From NCBI GenBank assembly GCA_032622095.1, contig CP136061.1:81814324-81878323 (forward strand): a stretch of 64,000 nt of DNA. Direction: 5' to 3'. A program made the translations under genes and the position numbers. Origin of the DNA: Siphonodentalium dalli (taxonomy: Eukaryota > Mollusca > Scaphopoda > Gadilida > Siphonodentaliidae). Shown piece after piece: positions 33,656 to 46,785 of the stretch. The notes beneath the pieces are model-generated. The model ran no database searches and was not told the origin of the DNA. It saw only the letters and a program-made list of their open reading frames with translations. Every line of letters begins with the position of its first letter. Position 1 is the first letter of the stretch.

Positions 33656-34064
33656 GTGATAGATGGGTTAATTCTTAATGTGATAGAAGGGTTAATTCTT
33701 AATGTGATGTAAAACACTCCGGTAGGGTGATAACGGAGGATAATCTTGCTCAAAGTAGTTATTTTTACAAATATCATATCCAAATTGACAACACACCCAC
33801 TCATCCGTATATATTAATTAAAAGCAGTGACTCCTGGTGGCGAAATCGTTTTCGTTAGTTTATCACCAATAGTGTCCCGAATCGAGAAGTCAATAGTACA
33901 ATTGAGCGTAGTTCGGACGATGTTTTCTATGGAGTTGTATGGTCGATCGATTTGCTTGAGATTTTCGGCAATGTTAGTAGAATGCTACATTCCTCCAGTT
34001 GGCATAGCTCATGAATACTAACTGACGAGTCTCACGCACCCGAACAAGTACATAACATATCTCA
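33656..34064. other. non-repeat segment interrupting the minisatellite
   Basis: The first part repeats GGGTTAATTCTTAATGTGAT. The part 33825-34020 is open on both strands (64 codons plus; about 50 codons minus). It looks unlike the array and could be an insertion, but no family is recognised. Confidence 0.4.
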
Positions 34065-34195
34065 AGCCCAGTCTTAAGTCCAGCGTAACAGGGGACTGAA
34101 CTCTATTCCGTGTAGGTGATGTTAGCGATAAGTCCAGCGTAGCGGGGATTGAACTTTATTCTCTGTACAGGCGATGGCAGGTTTAAGTCCGGTGC
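34065..34195. repeat. continuation of the ~55-bp minisatellite
   Basis: Two to three units (GTCTTAAGTCCAGCGTAACA, AAGTCCAGCGTAGCGGGG) resume the array after the interruption. Confidence 0.8.
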
Positions 34196-34704
34196 AGCTG
34201 TTTGGCTTGGCACGTTTATTGTCTTTAGTTGCGTCAGAACATTTTGAATAGAAATTAGTTTAAGAAAGAAAACATGATTTTGTTTGCCGCAATACGACGG
34301 AACATGGGTCGTTGACAGCTAATCTGCCTTTCAGTGTCAGATGTTGATGGATTCAGTTATGTTAAGAAGGTTGTTTTAGTTATATATGAAGGTTTCTAGA
34401 TTGCAAGGAGCCCCACGTCACAGATGTGATCCGCACTTGCGGAATGAGGCCTGCGTATGCTAACAATTCTGTGCTTCTAATATAATTTTTATATTAAATA
34501 CATATCGTGGACTTACTTCGAGCAGTAAAAATCAAATTGATAAGTTGGTTTAATATTTTACACGTTTCGTATAATGAACTACTTTACTGATACGAATTAC
34601 TGTAAGGAAAGTTGTGTTCTTTTAATCAGTTGTGGTTTTGCCATAATTAGATATTTTTCGCAAAATCACGAACACGATTACGGATATGGACAGCATCCTG
34701 CCAC
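34196..34704. other. no gene recognised
   Basis: Nothing beyond AT-rich DNA is supported. Confidence 0.4.
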
Positions 34705-37700
34705 ACTGAGAAAAATCCTTGGTCATAATGTCTAACTAGTTCTTAGTCATCAGCTAAGTTATTTATTATGGCTAAGTTAAAATTGATACAACTAACTTAG
34801 TTATTAGTCAAATAAATGTTAGTAGTGGAGTCCCTTAGCCCACAATAACAGAAGAATCGTTCACTTCCGGATTAAAGCACCAACATGCGCACATATATTG
34901 TCCACTATATCCCTGATCATAATCCAGCTGGTTCCAGCTTTCGGTTAAGTGGAACCCGTTAAATTCAAGATGGCGCCCAACATGGCCCCCGTTTTTCAGA
35001 CGGGTCACTAAGTCAGTTTGATGAAAATTATAGTGAGACAATCTTGTCACATATATATAAATGTATAAATTTTTGTGAAGATAAGATAAAATTCCACCAT
35101 TATATGTTAAAATTGGAACACACCGTCCAAGATGGCCACCAAAATGGCAGCTGGAAGTGTAAAAAGTTATTTTTTCTCTAATATCGTTAAGATCAGTTTA
35201 TGATGTTTAGTACTGGTTGAGAATTGTGACTCTATGTTGTATTGTTCATGTTAACAGACCATTGGAGTATCATGAAATATGCTATTCATGATGTCAGAAA
35301 CCCTTCTTATCCCTCAAAAATTCGATTTTACAGAAAGCGGTATAACATTTTACCAAAAATCACCATTGGGATTTCTAGTCATATTTCATCAAGAAATCGG
35401 CAGAGCTGTGCAATTTTAGTGAAGCATTCCATTTCTTATGCATATTCCAACTCGTTTGTACCAAAATTGCACTTTGGCTCAAAATGGTTGAAAAAATTGG
35501 CGGCCAATATGGCAGCCGGAAGTGGAAAATTTTATTTGTTTTCTCTAATATCTTTAAGATCAGTTTATACCGTTTGGTACTGGTTGAGAATTGTGACTTT
35601 AAGTTGTATTGTTCATGTTAACTGACCATTAGAACAATGAAATGTGCCGTTTATGGTGTCAGAAACCCTTCTTATCCCTCAAAAATTCGATTTTACAGAA
35701 AGCGGTATAATTTTTTTTACCAAAAATCACCATTGGGATTTCTAGTCATATTTCATCAAGAAATGGGCAGAACTGTGCAATTTTAGTGAAACATTCAATT
35801 TCTTATGCATATTCCAACTCACTAGTGCCAAAATTGTCACTTTGGCTCAAAATGGCGGCCAATATGGCAGCGGAAGTGGAAAATTTGATTTATTTTCACT
35901 AATATCTTTAAGATCAGTTTATGCTGTTTGTTACTCGTTGAGAATTGTGACTTTATGTTGTATTGTACTGATCATTGGGGAAATGAAATATGCCATTCAT
36001 GAAGTCAGAAACCCTTCTGAACCCTCAAAAATTCTATTTTACAGAAATCACCATTGGGATTTCTAGTCATATTTCATCAAGAAATGGGCAGAAATGTGCA
36101 ATTTTAGTGAAGCATTCCTTTTCTTATGTTTATTCCAACTCATTAGTACCAAAATTGTCACTTTGGCTGAAAATGGCTGCAAAAATGGCCGCCAAATGTG
36201 GAAAATGGTAAATATTGCCCATGCTGCATACCATGCAACCACATACAAGTTGTGGTTGATAACAAAATTTGACTATTATGTGTTATATAGATTGAATACT
36301 AACATTTCTGATGCACACTACAAGTTGATTTTTCACATATATCCCAAAAATAATTATCTGCTGTGCCGAAAAGGTAGCAAATTGTGACCTACTTGGTTAT
36401 TAAACATGTTACTTAATCAAGTGAAAACTATAGGTTCTATTCTGGTTGTCCCAGTACCTTACGAGGCATGACTAATTCATTTTAAAGGATGCAGTATGGA
36501 ATTTTTCCGAAAAACTTATTTTGAGATTCTGGCCATGTTTCTGAACAAAAATGGACATGCAGAAATTCGAAACTGAGCTGAGCGGGACCAATTTATGTGA
36601 CTACTCTCACAAATTAGCGTTAAAATTGATCAACATTGATCAAATTAATACAAGATGTTTGTAAAAATGGTAGTCAGTGAGTGACTTTGTGGTCACATGT
36701 GATGTGAATATGTATACATGAAATATAATCATGAATGGTGTGACTAGTTATACGAGGAGTGTCTATATAGTCATGGTGTGGTGTTCATAGTGAGATGCAG
36801 GTAAACAGTGAGTGCTAATGCATGAGGTGCATATGTATACGTGGAATGGCTGTATAGTCATCGAAGTGGTGTATGGGTATAACAAGAGTAGCTATATGTC
36901 ATATGTGTGTTGTTTATGTATATATGGAGTGACTTTATGATCATGTGTGAAATATACAGGTGTACATTGGGTGGCTTTATTGTCATGGATGGGTGTATAT
37001 GTATACATGTGTTGGTTGTATGAAAATGGGTGGGGTGTATGGATAAATAAGGAGTGGTTGTATGCTTATGGGTTTACTAATTATAGGTGTACATGGAACG
37101 GCTGTATGGTCATGATTGTTGAAGTGTATATGCATACATGTATAGCTGGATGGCCATTGGTGAGCGTGTTGGAATATATGAAGTGGCATTGTGATCATAT
37201 CTGTATATGGTATGTGTGTGCATCTTTGATGTTGGTGTATTGTCATTAGGAGTATATATGTATACATAGAGTCGCTGTGTGATCATGGATCGGATGTATG
37301 AGTATACAGCGAATGGCTGAATTGTCATGCGTGAGGTGTATATGCAAGTCTGGAGTATAGACATGGCCGTGTGGTATTGGTGTATCCATTCAATGCTGAG
37401 GCGAATATGTGTACATGGAATGACTCTATGGCCATGTGTGGGGTGTATATGTATATATTGAGTGGCTATATGCCATGTATGTGGCAAATATGTATGATGG
37501 AGATACCATGGTCGATGGTGAGGTGGTGTACAGGTAACTGGTATGTCTTGAAGGATTGTATGGCAATTAGTGAGGTGTATACACTCAACTGGAGTGACCC
37601 TATGGTCATGAGTGGGGTGTATATGTATAGCTTCAGTTGCTATATGGTCATGGGAGTGACCGTATGGCCAATAGTGAGGTGTTGTGCTGGGTATTGGTAT

Positions 37701-40646
37701 GTCCTGAAAGCTGCATGGCCACTGGTAAGGTGTATATGTATACATGGAGTGACTTTATAGGCATATGTATATCCTTAGTGGCTATATAACCATTGGTGTG
37801 GCCAATATGTGAATATGGAATAACCATATGGCCAATGGTGATGTGAATTGGTAAACAATGAATGACTATATGACCACGAAAGTATGAGTATACAGCGAGT
37901 GGCTGAATTGTCATGAGCGAGGTGTATATGCAAGCCTGTGTGTATGAATGGTCGTGTGGGCGGGCTATTGGTACATATAGAATATCGGTATGACCATTGG
38001 TGATGTGTATATGTACACTTGGAGTGACTCTATTGTTATTGGTGTGGTGTATATGTATAGCACGAGTGACTACATTTCCATAGGTGTGGCAAATATATAT
38101 ATATACATGGAGTAATTGTATGGCCAATGGTGAGGCGAATATGTATACATGAAGTGACTATAGAGTGATTATACGGTCGTGGGTGAGGTGTAGAGGTATA
38201 CCTCCATGGCTATATAGTCAGGTGTGTGGTGTACGGGTTTACCTAAGTATTGCTGTATGGTCATGGGTGAAGTGTATGTGTAAAAAACGAGTGGCTACAT
38301 GGTCATTTATGTGGTGTTTATGTATATATGGAGCGAGTGTATGGCTATGGGTGGGTTGTACATGTGTAAATTTGGGTGGGTATCGCTTTACACAATAACT
38401 CAAGGATATGTTAATCGATATAGAGGTAATTTCAGAGAGTTCTACATCCTGATGGTGGTTTATATGCACAATGGGGGAACGGTTTTCCTGACATTAGTCA
38501 TTTCGATGCCAATGAGCCACAATGTTATATCGTAGCCTCATAATAATGCCCCTTTCAGTTCAGTTTCAAAGTTCTGTCCATTTCCGTACAAAAAACATGG
38601 TCAGAATCCCAAAATAAGTTTGTGGCAAAATTCCATACTGCATCCTTTATAATGAATTTGTCATGCCTCATAAGTAACATGATTAATTCAAAGTGACTAC
38701 CTTTGCTATCAGAGAATAATATTCCGGATATATATAACAAAATCATTTTTTTTTCCAAATTTGGTTGCCATTTTGCAAACCATCTTGAGTAATTTTGTTC
38801 AAAAACAGATCAGTGTGACCCATTTAAGACAGATCAAAACAATACACACCTTCGATACCAATGCTAGTTCCATTTTTCTTGAGAAAATTGTCTTAACCTA
38901 AAAGGTGAATTTTTGCCGAATTTGATGTCAAGTTCGTGATAGAAAAATCCAATAAATTCTCGTAATGTCTGTGTTTAAAATAGTAACAATTAACCAAGGT
39001 GCATCATAAATAGTAGTATTCGATATCTATAAGACAGAATAGTCATTTTTCATCAACCACAACTGATATGCGGTTGCATGACTCGCTGAGGCAATAATTA
39101 CATTTTTTCCACATTTTGACTGCCATTTTGGCAGCCATTTTGAGCCAAAGTGACAATCTGGGTACAATTGAGTTGGAATAATCATAAGAAATGGAATGTG
39201 TCACTTAGATTGCACAGTTCTTCTCATTTGTTGACGAAATATGAATAGCATCCCAATGGTGATTTTTGGTGAATGTTTATACCGCTTTCTGTAAAATCAA
39301 ATTTTTAAGACATCGGAGGTGGCAGGGAGCCCATGAATGGCATACTTCATTGCCCCAATGGTCAGTTAACGTACCCAATACAAAATAAAGTTACAATTCT
39401 CAAACAGTTTCAAAAAGCAGGAACTGATTTTAAAGATATTAGTGAAAAAACATAAAACAAATTTATTTTGGCGGCCATTTTTGGATTATCACAGACAAAT
39501 TGAATGGAGATACAAAGGCGGGCATCCATGGTATCGCTTCGACAATCTCCAGTATCTATATACCCTTTAATATAGCCATTATACCTGATACAAAATAGAT
39601 ACCCCTAAATTTCCAATTTTCAAAATGTCAAGGCCAATTTGAAGGTCAAGGGGTCACCACAATCCTGGAACCAGCTAACTGGTTGATGTGGATCACATAC
39701 CCAACCAACCCTGGAAGTTTCATGCTTTAATCCAAAAGTGAACGATTTTTTGTTAAGCTACTCCATTATAGTCATAATGACTAAGTTTGAATTGATATTC
39801 CAAACTTAGTTCTCAGTCAAATACATATTTAATTTACTCGATTTGATTGTTCGAGGAAGAATCGTACAGTTCAGGCATCTTGTAAATATAATCTCGGAAA
39901 ATAATCGGGTCAATATGACTAAATTAGGGTTAGTCACAAGCATTTGGAGTCACGTTGCCTAACCCACACCTTTCAGCGAATCAATATGACTAACTTTGGC
40001 CTGAGTCACAGTGACGAAGTTGCACGAAGAATAACTCTAATTTCAACACTGCCTTAAATGATGCTGAATATGCATTGATAAATGCTGATAAATGCACAAT
40101 TTCCACTGCATCGCAATTATATTAAATCTATAATTGAATGAGTGCGATGGAAGGGTGTAATGGCTTATATGTCAGAAGTTCACTCCGACACAAAAGGCTA
40201 CATTATTTTGATAAATGGTTCTTATATCATAGACACCAAAATAATCTCTGAAAATAAACTAGTTAAACAGACCTATACCACAAACTGTTGTTGTACCTCT
40301 CAACAGACCAATATTTGAATCTGTGTTTTAGAGAATTGATTGAAAGTTTGTCCTTCTTTCAACTTTCTCTCTGATTCTGGATAATATATCATCTGGTTGA
40401 CTATTGAAATTATTCGCAAAAAATCTCCACCAAATTAAATTTTCACCTTCCCAGTGATCAAGAAAGAAAAGTTAGTCATTATTTCCCAATAAAGCTAGCA
40501 TATTAGTCATTGTGACTAAGCTACGAATTAGTCATCATGACTATAAGATGTAAATTAGTCGGAATGACTAAGAAAAGTTAGTTGAGTTACGGACAAAAAT
40601 TTGACTAATCAATCTTAGTCATAATGACTAAGGTTTTTTTCTCAGT
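34705..40646. mobile_element. 5.9-kb giant foldback element with a minisatellite core
   Basis: The ends are ACTGAGAAAAA and TTTTTTTCTCAGT, followed inward by clusters of the palindrome TTAGTCATNATGACTAA (34725-34815; 40465-40632). Inner pairs confirm long arms. 35360-35480 (CACCATTGGGATTTCTAGTC; CAATTTTAGTGAAGCATTCC) is inverted at 39125-39275. 36460-36580 (GGCATGACTAATTCATTTTA, GGATGCAGTATGGAATTTTT) is inverted at 38560-38680. The left arm holds three direct units of about 350 bp (35100-36200). The core is a long minisatellite. No transposase-like frame exists, so the element is either non-autonomous or a composite palindrome. Confidence 0.75.
36690..38400. repeat. ~43-bp minisatellite forming the loop of the giant foldback element
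   Basis: About 38 diverged units carry the pattern GTGTATATGTATACATGGAG, TGACTATATGGTCATGGGTG. Frames of up to 211 codons on the minus strand (37110-37745) are His/Tyr/Thr-rich translations of the repeat. Confidence 0.85.
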
Positions 40647-41344
40647 ACAGTATACGGTCAAAATTATATCTTTACGCACGGGGGGTTTTATGTGAGACGA
40701 AATATACCCCACGCAGTACCCGCGAGGTGTATAATACATGGATAAGAACATATATGGGATCTGAAAGAGACAATCATTACATTCCATCAAATATATGTGT
40801 GACTAAATAGGGTGGGGTATATGCCGTCTCACTAATTAACCATACTACGTAAATTGTGATGGTGACCACATTACTATATATGACAATATATATCCTATCC
40901 GTAATCGTAATAGTGAATTTTCGAAAGGTATCTATTTGAGAGGTTTCGCATGTGACGCGGATAAGGCAACGGATAAGTTTAGCTATTCGTATCCGTAAAG
41001 ATCACGTGGGCCAAAAAATTCGTTTCGTGTGTTTTATACTTTAGAATTAACATACCGATTGAGATTGCATGGAGCCCCAAGTTAGCAGTAATTTTGTCAT
41101 GTAAACTGCAGACGGCATGGGCGTCGCGATAAGGGAGGTTGAAAATTTCATATCTGACACAACATTTGTTGGAAATTTCAAACCAGCAACAAGTTGAAAT
41201 TCCCGTATCATTATATTCCTCTGCAACAACAACAACAACAGCAGCAACAACAAAAAGTTATCAGAATAAAAAAAAAAAATTCTGACCACTGTGAACTCTA
41301 GTATAAAATTTTCAAAAACGTGTAATTATTCCCAGGTGGCGAAA
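40647..41344. other. unassigned, with a dispersed TTGGAAATTTCA module
   Basis: 41140-41210 (TCTGACACAACATTTGTTGG, AAATTTCAAACCAGCAACAA) matches 46030-46110. A (CAA)n tract is at 41223-41253. Confidence 0.5.
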
Positions 41345-41475
41345 AATCTATATATGATAACTCTGAGCTTCGATGGGTGGATTCCTTGACCCGAATCAAA
41401 TATTGTTTTTACCTTCTAACCCAAATAAATAGTAATTTAGGAGCCTTAATTCAGATTATGTATCTTTAAGTACAA
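41345..41475 (+). repeat. relict end of the AGGTAC-type TTAA element
   Basis: AACTCTGAGCTTCGATGGGT, GACCCGAATCAAATATT and AATAAATAGTAATTTAGGAG align in order with 26945-27050 inside the 469-bp element, ending near CTTTAA. Only one end survives. Confidence 0.65.
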
Positions 41476-41489
41476 ACTCATTACGCACA

Positions 41490-41710
41490 CATAGCTATAC
41501 AATGCACCTTACATAACTATACAATGCACCTTACATAACTATACAATGCACCTTACATAACTATACAATGCACCTTACATAACTATACAATGCACCTTAC
41601 ATAACTATACAATGCACCTTACATAACTATACAATGCACCTTACATAACTATACAATGCACCTTACATAACTATACAATGCACCTTACATAACTATACAA
41701 TGCACCTTAT
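41490..41710. repeat. 22-bp tandem array, 10 copies
   Basis: The unit is TAACTATACAATGCACCTTA plus CA, nearly invariant, so expansion is probably recent. Confidence 0.95.
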
Positions 41711-41731
41711 GTGAGTGGCAACAAGTTTGAA

Positions 41732-41790
41732 AGCCACTATAATTAAAACCACTATAATTAAAACCACTATAATTAAAGCCACTATAAGTT
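41732..41790. repeat. 15-bp tandem repeat, 4 copies
   Basis: CCACTATAATTAAAA repeats four times just after the 22-bp array. Confidence 0.9.
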
Positions 41791-43564
41791 CACAAACGGA
41801 CTCGTAGATAGTCGTTATTTCTGCGAAAAGGTTTTTGGGGATGTCCGCAAAATTACCAATATGGCCATATACGCTAGCGTAATTAACAAACCGCAATTAA
41901 GTCACACACAAGGTATATATGTGGCTTTTTGAATGTTATATAAATAAGTTCATTGATATGTATTCGTATCAGATAAGATTCACTTTGGTCTTCCTCCGTT
42001 GGGTGATTATTATTAATTACATTCCGGACACAAGGGCTCACCGAAAAAATCAGTTGTCCGGATATGACATGACAATAATGCAGCCTTGTTTGGATTCTGG
42101 CCCGCCAAGATAAATGACGTCATGACGTCGTAACTTGTTTTCTGCTAATAAACGTAGGAAATTGATCTAATATGAACACATTTATTAATAATAACTGTTT
42201 ATAAATAAATACTTCAATTGTTAATTATTCCGATAGTAATTCCCCTTATCTTGGAATACTATAGTAATCGATAGACACAGTAAAAAAAAAATTCCGACTA
42301 CGACATTAATGCTTTACGCCCACCGATCTACTGTGCGACAAAAGTGCTCGCAAAATTCAAAACAACAGCGTCGTATTAGATCATAATGGGTGACGTCACA
42401 CAATCAGATATAGTCTATATACGACCAAACGCGTCCGGCTTTGGTTCGTTATGAGCTATTCGTAAATCTGTATCAGTAGTAGTTTATTATGCAGAAGGTG
42501 TCAATTTAATATTTATTCCTTAGATAGTATTATATACATTATGCTCCTTGTGGAGAATGAGGGAGTGGATTCGGGTGTAAGGGTATACACACGTTCATGC
42601 GCTGTGCTGGTAAGTTTGCACGGTATGTTTTGAAAGCATTTCCTCAAAGAAAACCACATGGTGCCGGAATATGAACGGAAACACGAGGGGGGGGGGGGGG
42701 GGTTAGTAAAACATTTGCGGATAGGAATGCCGTTTTGTTTTACATCAAACATGTAAAAAAAATAATGTTTTAATCCCAATTTTGTTTACACCCACCCACC
42801 AAATTATCTCATTTACTTCAAATAATAGTTTCAGAAGCTGTTTTAATTGAAAAAAAAATGTTTGATAAATTGCTGATCATCTGTAAACCTAGTTCATTGT
42901 GCAGGATACACACACTTCCACAATTTCGAACCATTTCCTGATAAGTCTGTCAACCAGCCCATTATCTAACATATTCCATACAACTTTTATTTGTCTACTG
43001 GAGCAACTTCTATTTTACTAGCTGAAACAGGCTCCCTTGGGCGGCCTATATTCAGCATCGGAGAGACATGTGGCCCCATTTGTGGGACTTCGCGCACATT
43101 TTAATCTTAGACAGAGCAGAGCCTCTATTCAACGGCGGCCCCATTGTGCGCTTCAAGCACAATTTGATCGTTGAAACATTTTGATTTATATATCTTGTTT
43201 TAAATTTATTTAATTGACAAATTTAATTTAATTGAACAAAACCAATTTTATTATATATTTTTTTTAAATTCAAAATTTTGAAAAACTAACACAATTATAA
43301 CATCCGCCATGCAGAGTAACTCGAGTCACCACACCAAATTTGGTTGACATGAAATTGGTGGCGGGTCATTTCACAAGTAATCGCGCACATTTTTGACGAC
43401 TAATGCTTAACTTTTTTTGCGAGTAACCGGACAGTGAGTTCGAAGTGGAGACTTGTATAGCATGCGGTCATTTGGAAGCGTGTGAACATCTATACCGCAG
43501 TAAGCATGGTACCCATCACAAAGGCATTGTATTAATCAAACCTTGAAATAGTTTGTCTAGTATT
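41791..43564. other. no gene recognised; poly-G tract
   Basis: A G run of about 17 lies at 42687-42703. TGACGTCATGACGTC near 42115-42130 repeats a CRE-like TGACGTCA core by sequence only. No gene is supported. Confidence 0.4.
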
Positions 43565-43942
43565 TGCAGAATCAGGTCCACAGAGGGTGACGCTACTCTG
43601 CACAGCGGCTAGCATCACTAAATTCACCTTATTTGGACTTCATTCTGCTTAGTCCCCATCTTCTGGGAGTATCTATATATACTCTCAAATTAACATTGTT
43701 TTTAGTTTATAAAATTTTCCCGTTTGCTCAGTTTCTACATCCCCTAATTTGCAGAGATTAAAATGCACAATCGAGGTGACTAATGAGTGACAACTTGACT
43801 TCAACTTGATCCTATAGGTCTCCCATAGCATTTGAGGCCTAAGAAGAATGAGGTCCACAGAGGGTGAATTTGATGATGTTAGGCTGTCGGGCAGGATATC
43901 GTCACTTTGTTCACCCTCTGGAACCTCATTCTGCAAATCGTC
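43565..43942. mobile_element. foldback element Q, copy 1 (~378 bp)
   Basis: The ends are TTTGCAGAATCAGGTCCACA and its counterpart TGGAACCTCATTCTGCAAAT. Each end is itself a hairpin of about 100 bp, with GAGGTCCACAGAGGGTGAAT opposite ATTCACC-TGGACTTCATTC. The same architecture occurs at 53313-53749. Confidence 0.8.
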
Positions 43943-44215
43943 GGTGTGCTTCGGAAATGTCGTATACTGCGATTTTTGTCATTTTGGCGCGAAATATTTT
44001 TATTGCAGAATCGGATTCTACGTCATCGATTACAGCGGGAAAAATTCAATCCTGGCTAGAAAGCCCATCCTAGAAAAAAATTATGACGTGTTCTTATTAT
44101 GCATTTTTTTGATTGGTCAATTTCTTGTGCTTCCGAAATGTCGTATAAGTTATACGACATTTCTGAATTATATTTGTTGACCGCATGATGTTATACGTCA
44201 TTTCGGAATTACGTC
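43936..44215. repeat. inverted-repeat family R, copy 1
   Basis: CGGTGTGCTTCGGAAATGTC with GTATA occurs at the left. TTCCGAAATGTCGTATAAGT and TATACGACATTTCTGAA lie at the right. The same motifs, inverted, are at 50310-50640. It abuts element Q. Confidence 0.65.
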
Positions 44216-44567
44216 CCATCATTTGAAAGCGACCAAACATCGTTTGAAAGCGACCAATCCCACGACTAGAACTTAAAATCTGTGATTATTAATCATAATT
44301 GTAAGCCCAACATGTGTATATATACACCACCATTAACAAAGCCAGCCTAATTGTCCAATTGTGTTTATGTATATATTCATTTAGATCAATAATTCTCATA
44401 TTTTCAGTTTATAGCTTTCATAGCCAGTCATGGCGGACCAGGTTGAACGTGTTCCCATGCTCCCATGCGCCAGCACCCCACTATTCAACATATTTAATAT
44501 TTGTATATAGCCTAATATAACATTATACCGTTCACGAAATATCTTGTAAATTTTATGTTTACGCCAA

Positions 44568-45510
44568 TGGGGCGCCATCCCTGCAAATATTCGTTTTCGG
44601 AAATATCTCCTCGTAATTCGGAGATATCTCCTCGGTTTCAGGAGATATCTCCTTGGAATTGCAATTCCTAGCAGATATTTGCTTGGAATATGGTCCATTA
44701 TGGGGATATCTCCTTGGATCCAATGAGATATCTGCTTCGATTATGGAGATATCTCCTTGGATCCTAGGAGTTATCTCCTCGCAACTACGAGATATCTGCT
44801 TGAAATATTTCCAACGAGATATCTCCTTGAAACCGAGGAGATATATCCATAATCCAAGCAGATATTTGCTCGGATCCAAGGAGATATCTCCTTTGATCCA
44901 AGCAGATATCTGCTCGGATTATGGAGATATCTCCTTGAAATAGTTTTCCACGAGATATCTCCTTGGACCCAAGGAGATATTTCCATATTCCAAGCAGATA
45001 TCTCCTTGAAAATATTCCTAGCAGATATATGCTTGGATTATGGAGATATCTCCTTGGAAAACCGCAGCCATGAAATATTAATGATTTCTCCACAGTACAT
45101 ATATCTATGATCGAAATACATCCAAGCAGATATCATGCTCGCAATATGGAGATATCTCCTTGAAATATATTTCAAGCAGATATCTCCATAATGCGAGCAG
45201 ATATCTGCTAGGATCCAAGGAGATATCTCCTTGAACATATTTCAAGGAGATATCTCCATAATGCGAGCAGATATCTGCTTGGACCCAAGGAGATATCTTC
45301 TTGGATCCAAGCAGATATCTGCTCGCATTATGGAGATATCTCTTCGGTTTCAAGGAGATATCTCCTTGAAAATATTTCCGAGGAGATATCTCCATATTCC
45401 AAGCAGATATCTCCTTGAAACCGAGGAGATATATCCACAATGCGAGCAGATATCTGCTTGGATCCAAGGAGATATCTCCGAAAACGAATATTTGCAGAGA
45501 TGGCGCCCCA
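44568..45510. mobile_element. foldback element composed of AGATATCT palindromes
   Basis: The termini are TGGGGCGCCATCCCTGCAAA and GATGGCGCCCCA (with TTTGCAGA before it), inverted over about 45 bp including ATATTCGTTTTCGG. The body holds about 36 twelve-base palindromes, mainly GGAGATATCTCC and GCAGATATCTGC. Most are separated by linkers that are also palindromic (CTTGGATCCAAG, TTGAAATATTTCAA). A non-palindromic island (45060-45125) sits in the middle. Flanks TTTACGCCAA and TATACGCCCG agree at 7 of 10 bases, a possible decayed target duplication. Open frames on both strands (up to 120 codons) only translate the array (ISPW, ISLK motifs). Confidence 0.85.
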
Positions 45511-46493
45511 TATACGCCCGATCGTTATGGGTAGTGTAAATGGTATTGACATACATATTATCTTATTTAAATTGGATATTAATGATTTATGAGTCATTTT
45601 GAAGATATTAGAACACACTATCAGAACGTATAAAAATTGTTCTGATTAGAGCATTGATGCTGACAACAGAGGGCAAACTGTCACGACACGATCATGAAAA
45701 TGCAAATCAACGATCAACTGAATGTCATCTTTAATGGTATATGGTGCATTTACATTGCTATAGAACAGTACACAGATCTACACGCAGACTAGTGTAAACG
45801 GGTTGATATAGAAATGCACACAGAAAGAAAACGGTATTAGTTCGTGTGAGCAAAAATCGTGTCCGATATACGTCACGGTCATCGCCGAAGCATTGCGACA
45901 GGCAAATCTGTTTTGATTAATTGTTACTCGGGCTTGGCGAATGTGTTTTAGTGTTTGTTGTCATTTCAACCCGTGTATTTCGAATTTTGAACACGGACAG
46001 GGAATGGAAACTTTGGTCAAATTTTTAATTCAAAGTTGGAAATTTCACACCTGACACAACATTAGTTGTAATTTCCAAACCAACAATAGGTTGAAAATTA
46101 TCTTTTAGTTTGATTTTCAAACATTTTATTGGGGGGTATTGTTTTCGGACCAATATTTGCGTAATATCCTACTTTTTATCAAAAGTTTGGGCTGGAATGG
46201 CCATCGATCAGCTGGACGTTTTCCAACCTTATCATGGGGGTGGGTGTCAGGTTGGAAATTTCCAACACTTGGAAAGATTGTGTCCTGGTCGCTTCCCGTG
46301 GCCAGTCAAAAACTGCTAGTTAATTTAAGAAAACAATATTGTCCTACATTTGGCCAACATTGTCATTGGAATTGTCATCAGTTGGAATTTTTAATACATT
46401 TGGTCAAACAAAGGGTGTTGTAGGGTGGATACCCATTCCATACAGATCCAACATGGCCACCGCCCAGATGGTGTCAAACAGGAGACCTATTAT
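45511..46493. other. no gene recognised; one dispersed module
   Basis: 46030-46110 carries the GGAAATTTCACACCTGACAC module seen at 41140. The remainder is unassigned. Confidence 0.4.
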
Positions 46494-46638
46494 ATGAATA
46501 GAGCATGGCTTGGAGGTGCCTACGCGAATGTAGTGGCCAGTGGGAAAGGTGTAGTTCCCGAACCACAGGCGAGGGAACTACACCTTTCCCACTGGCCACT
46601 ACATTCGCGTAGGCACCGACAAGACATGCTCTACTCAT
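46494..46638. repeat. 145-bp palindrome
   Basis: The arms are GAGGTGCCTACGCGAATGTA, GTGGCCAGTGGGAAAGGTGT, AGTTCCC and their complements, around a 13-bp loop GAACCACAGGCGA. The central 53-bp arms are exact; outer parts have a few mismatches. Confidence 0.9.
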
Positions 46639-46785
46639 TATATTATATCGAACATTCATAGACAAACTGATACTTTAATATGGTTACACCATCGGCCATT
46701 TCATATATATTTGTATTTATATTTCATTTATTTACATTGCGCTAATCATTATATTATATTGAACATGAATTTACAAACTGATGTT
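46634..46785 (+). repeat. direct repeat of ~37 bp beside the palindrome
   Basis: TCATTATATTATATCGAACA is at 46636 and TCATTATATTATATTGAACA at 46746, both followed by a CAAACTGAT block. Confidence 0.75.

Noticed and set aside
37110-37745. 211-codon minus frame rich in His, Tyr and Thr
   Set aside because: Translation of the 43-bp minisatellite. The opposite strand is open too.
42115-42130. cAMP-response element cluster
   Set aside because: Only a short match to TGACGTCA, with no gene nearby to regulate.
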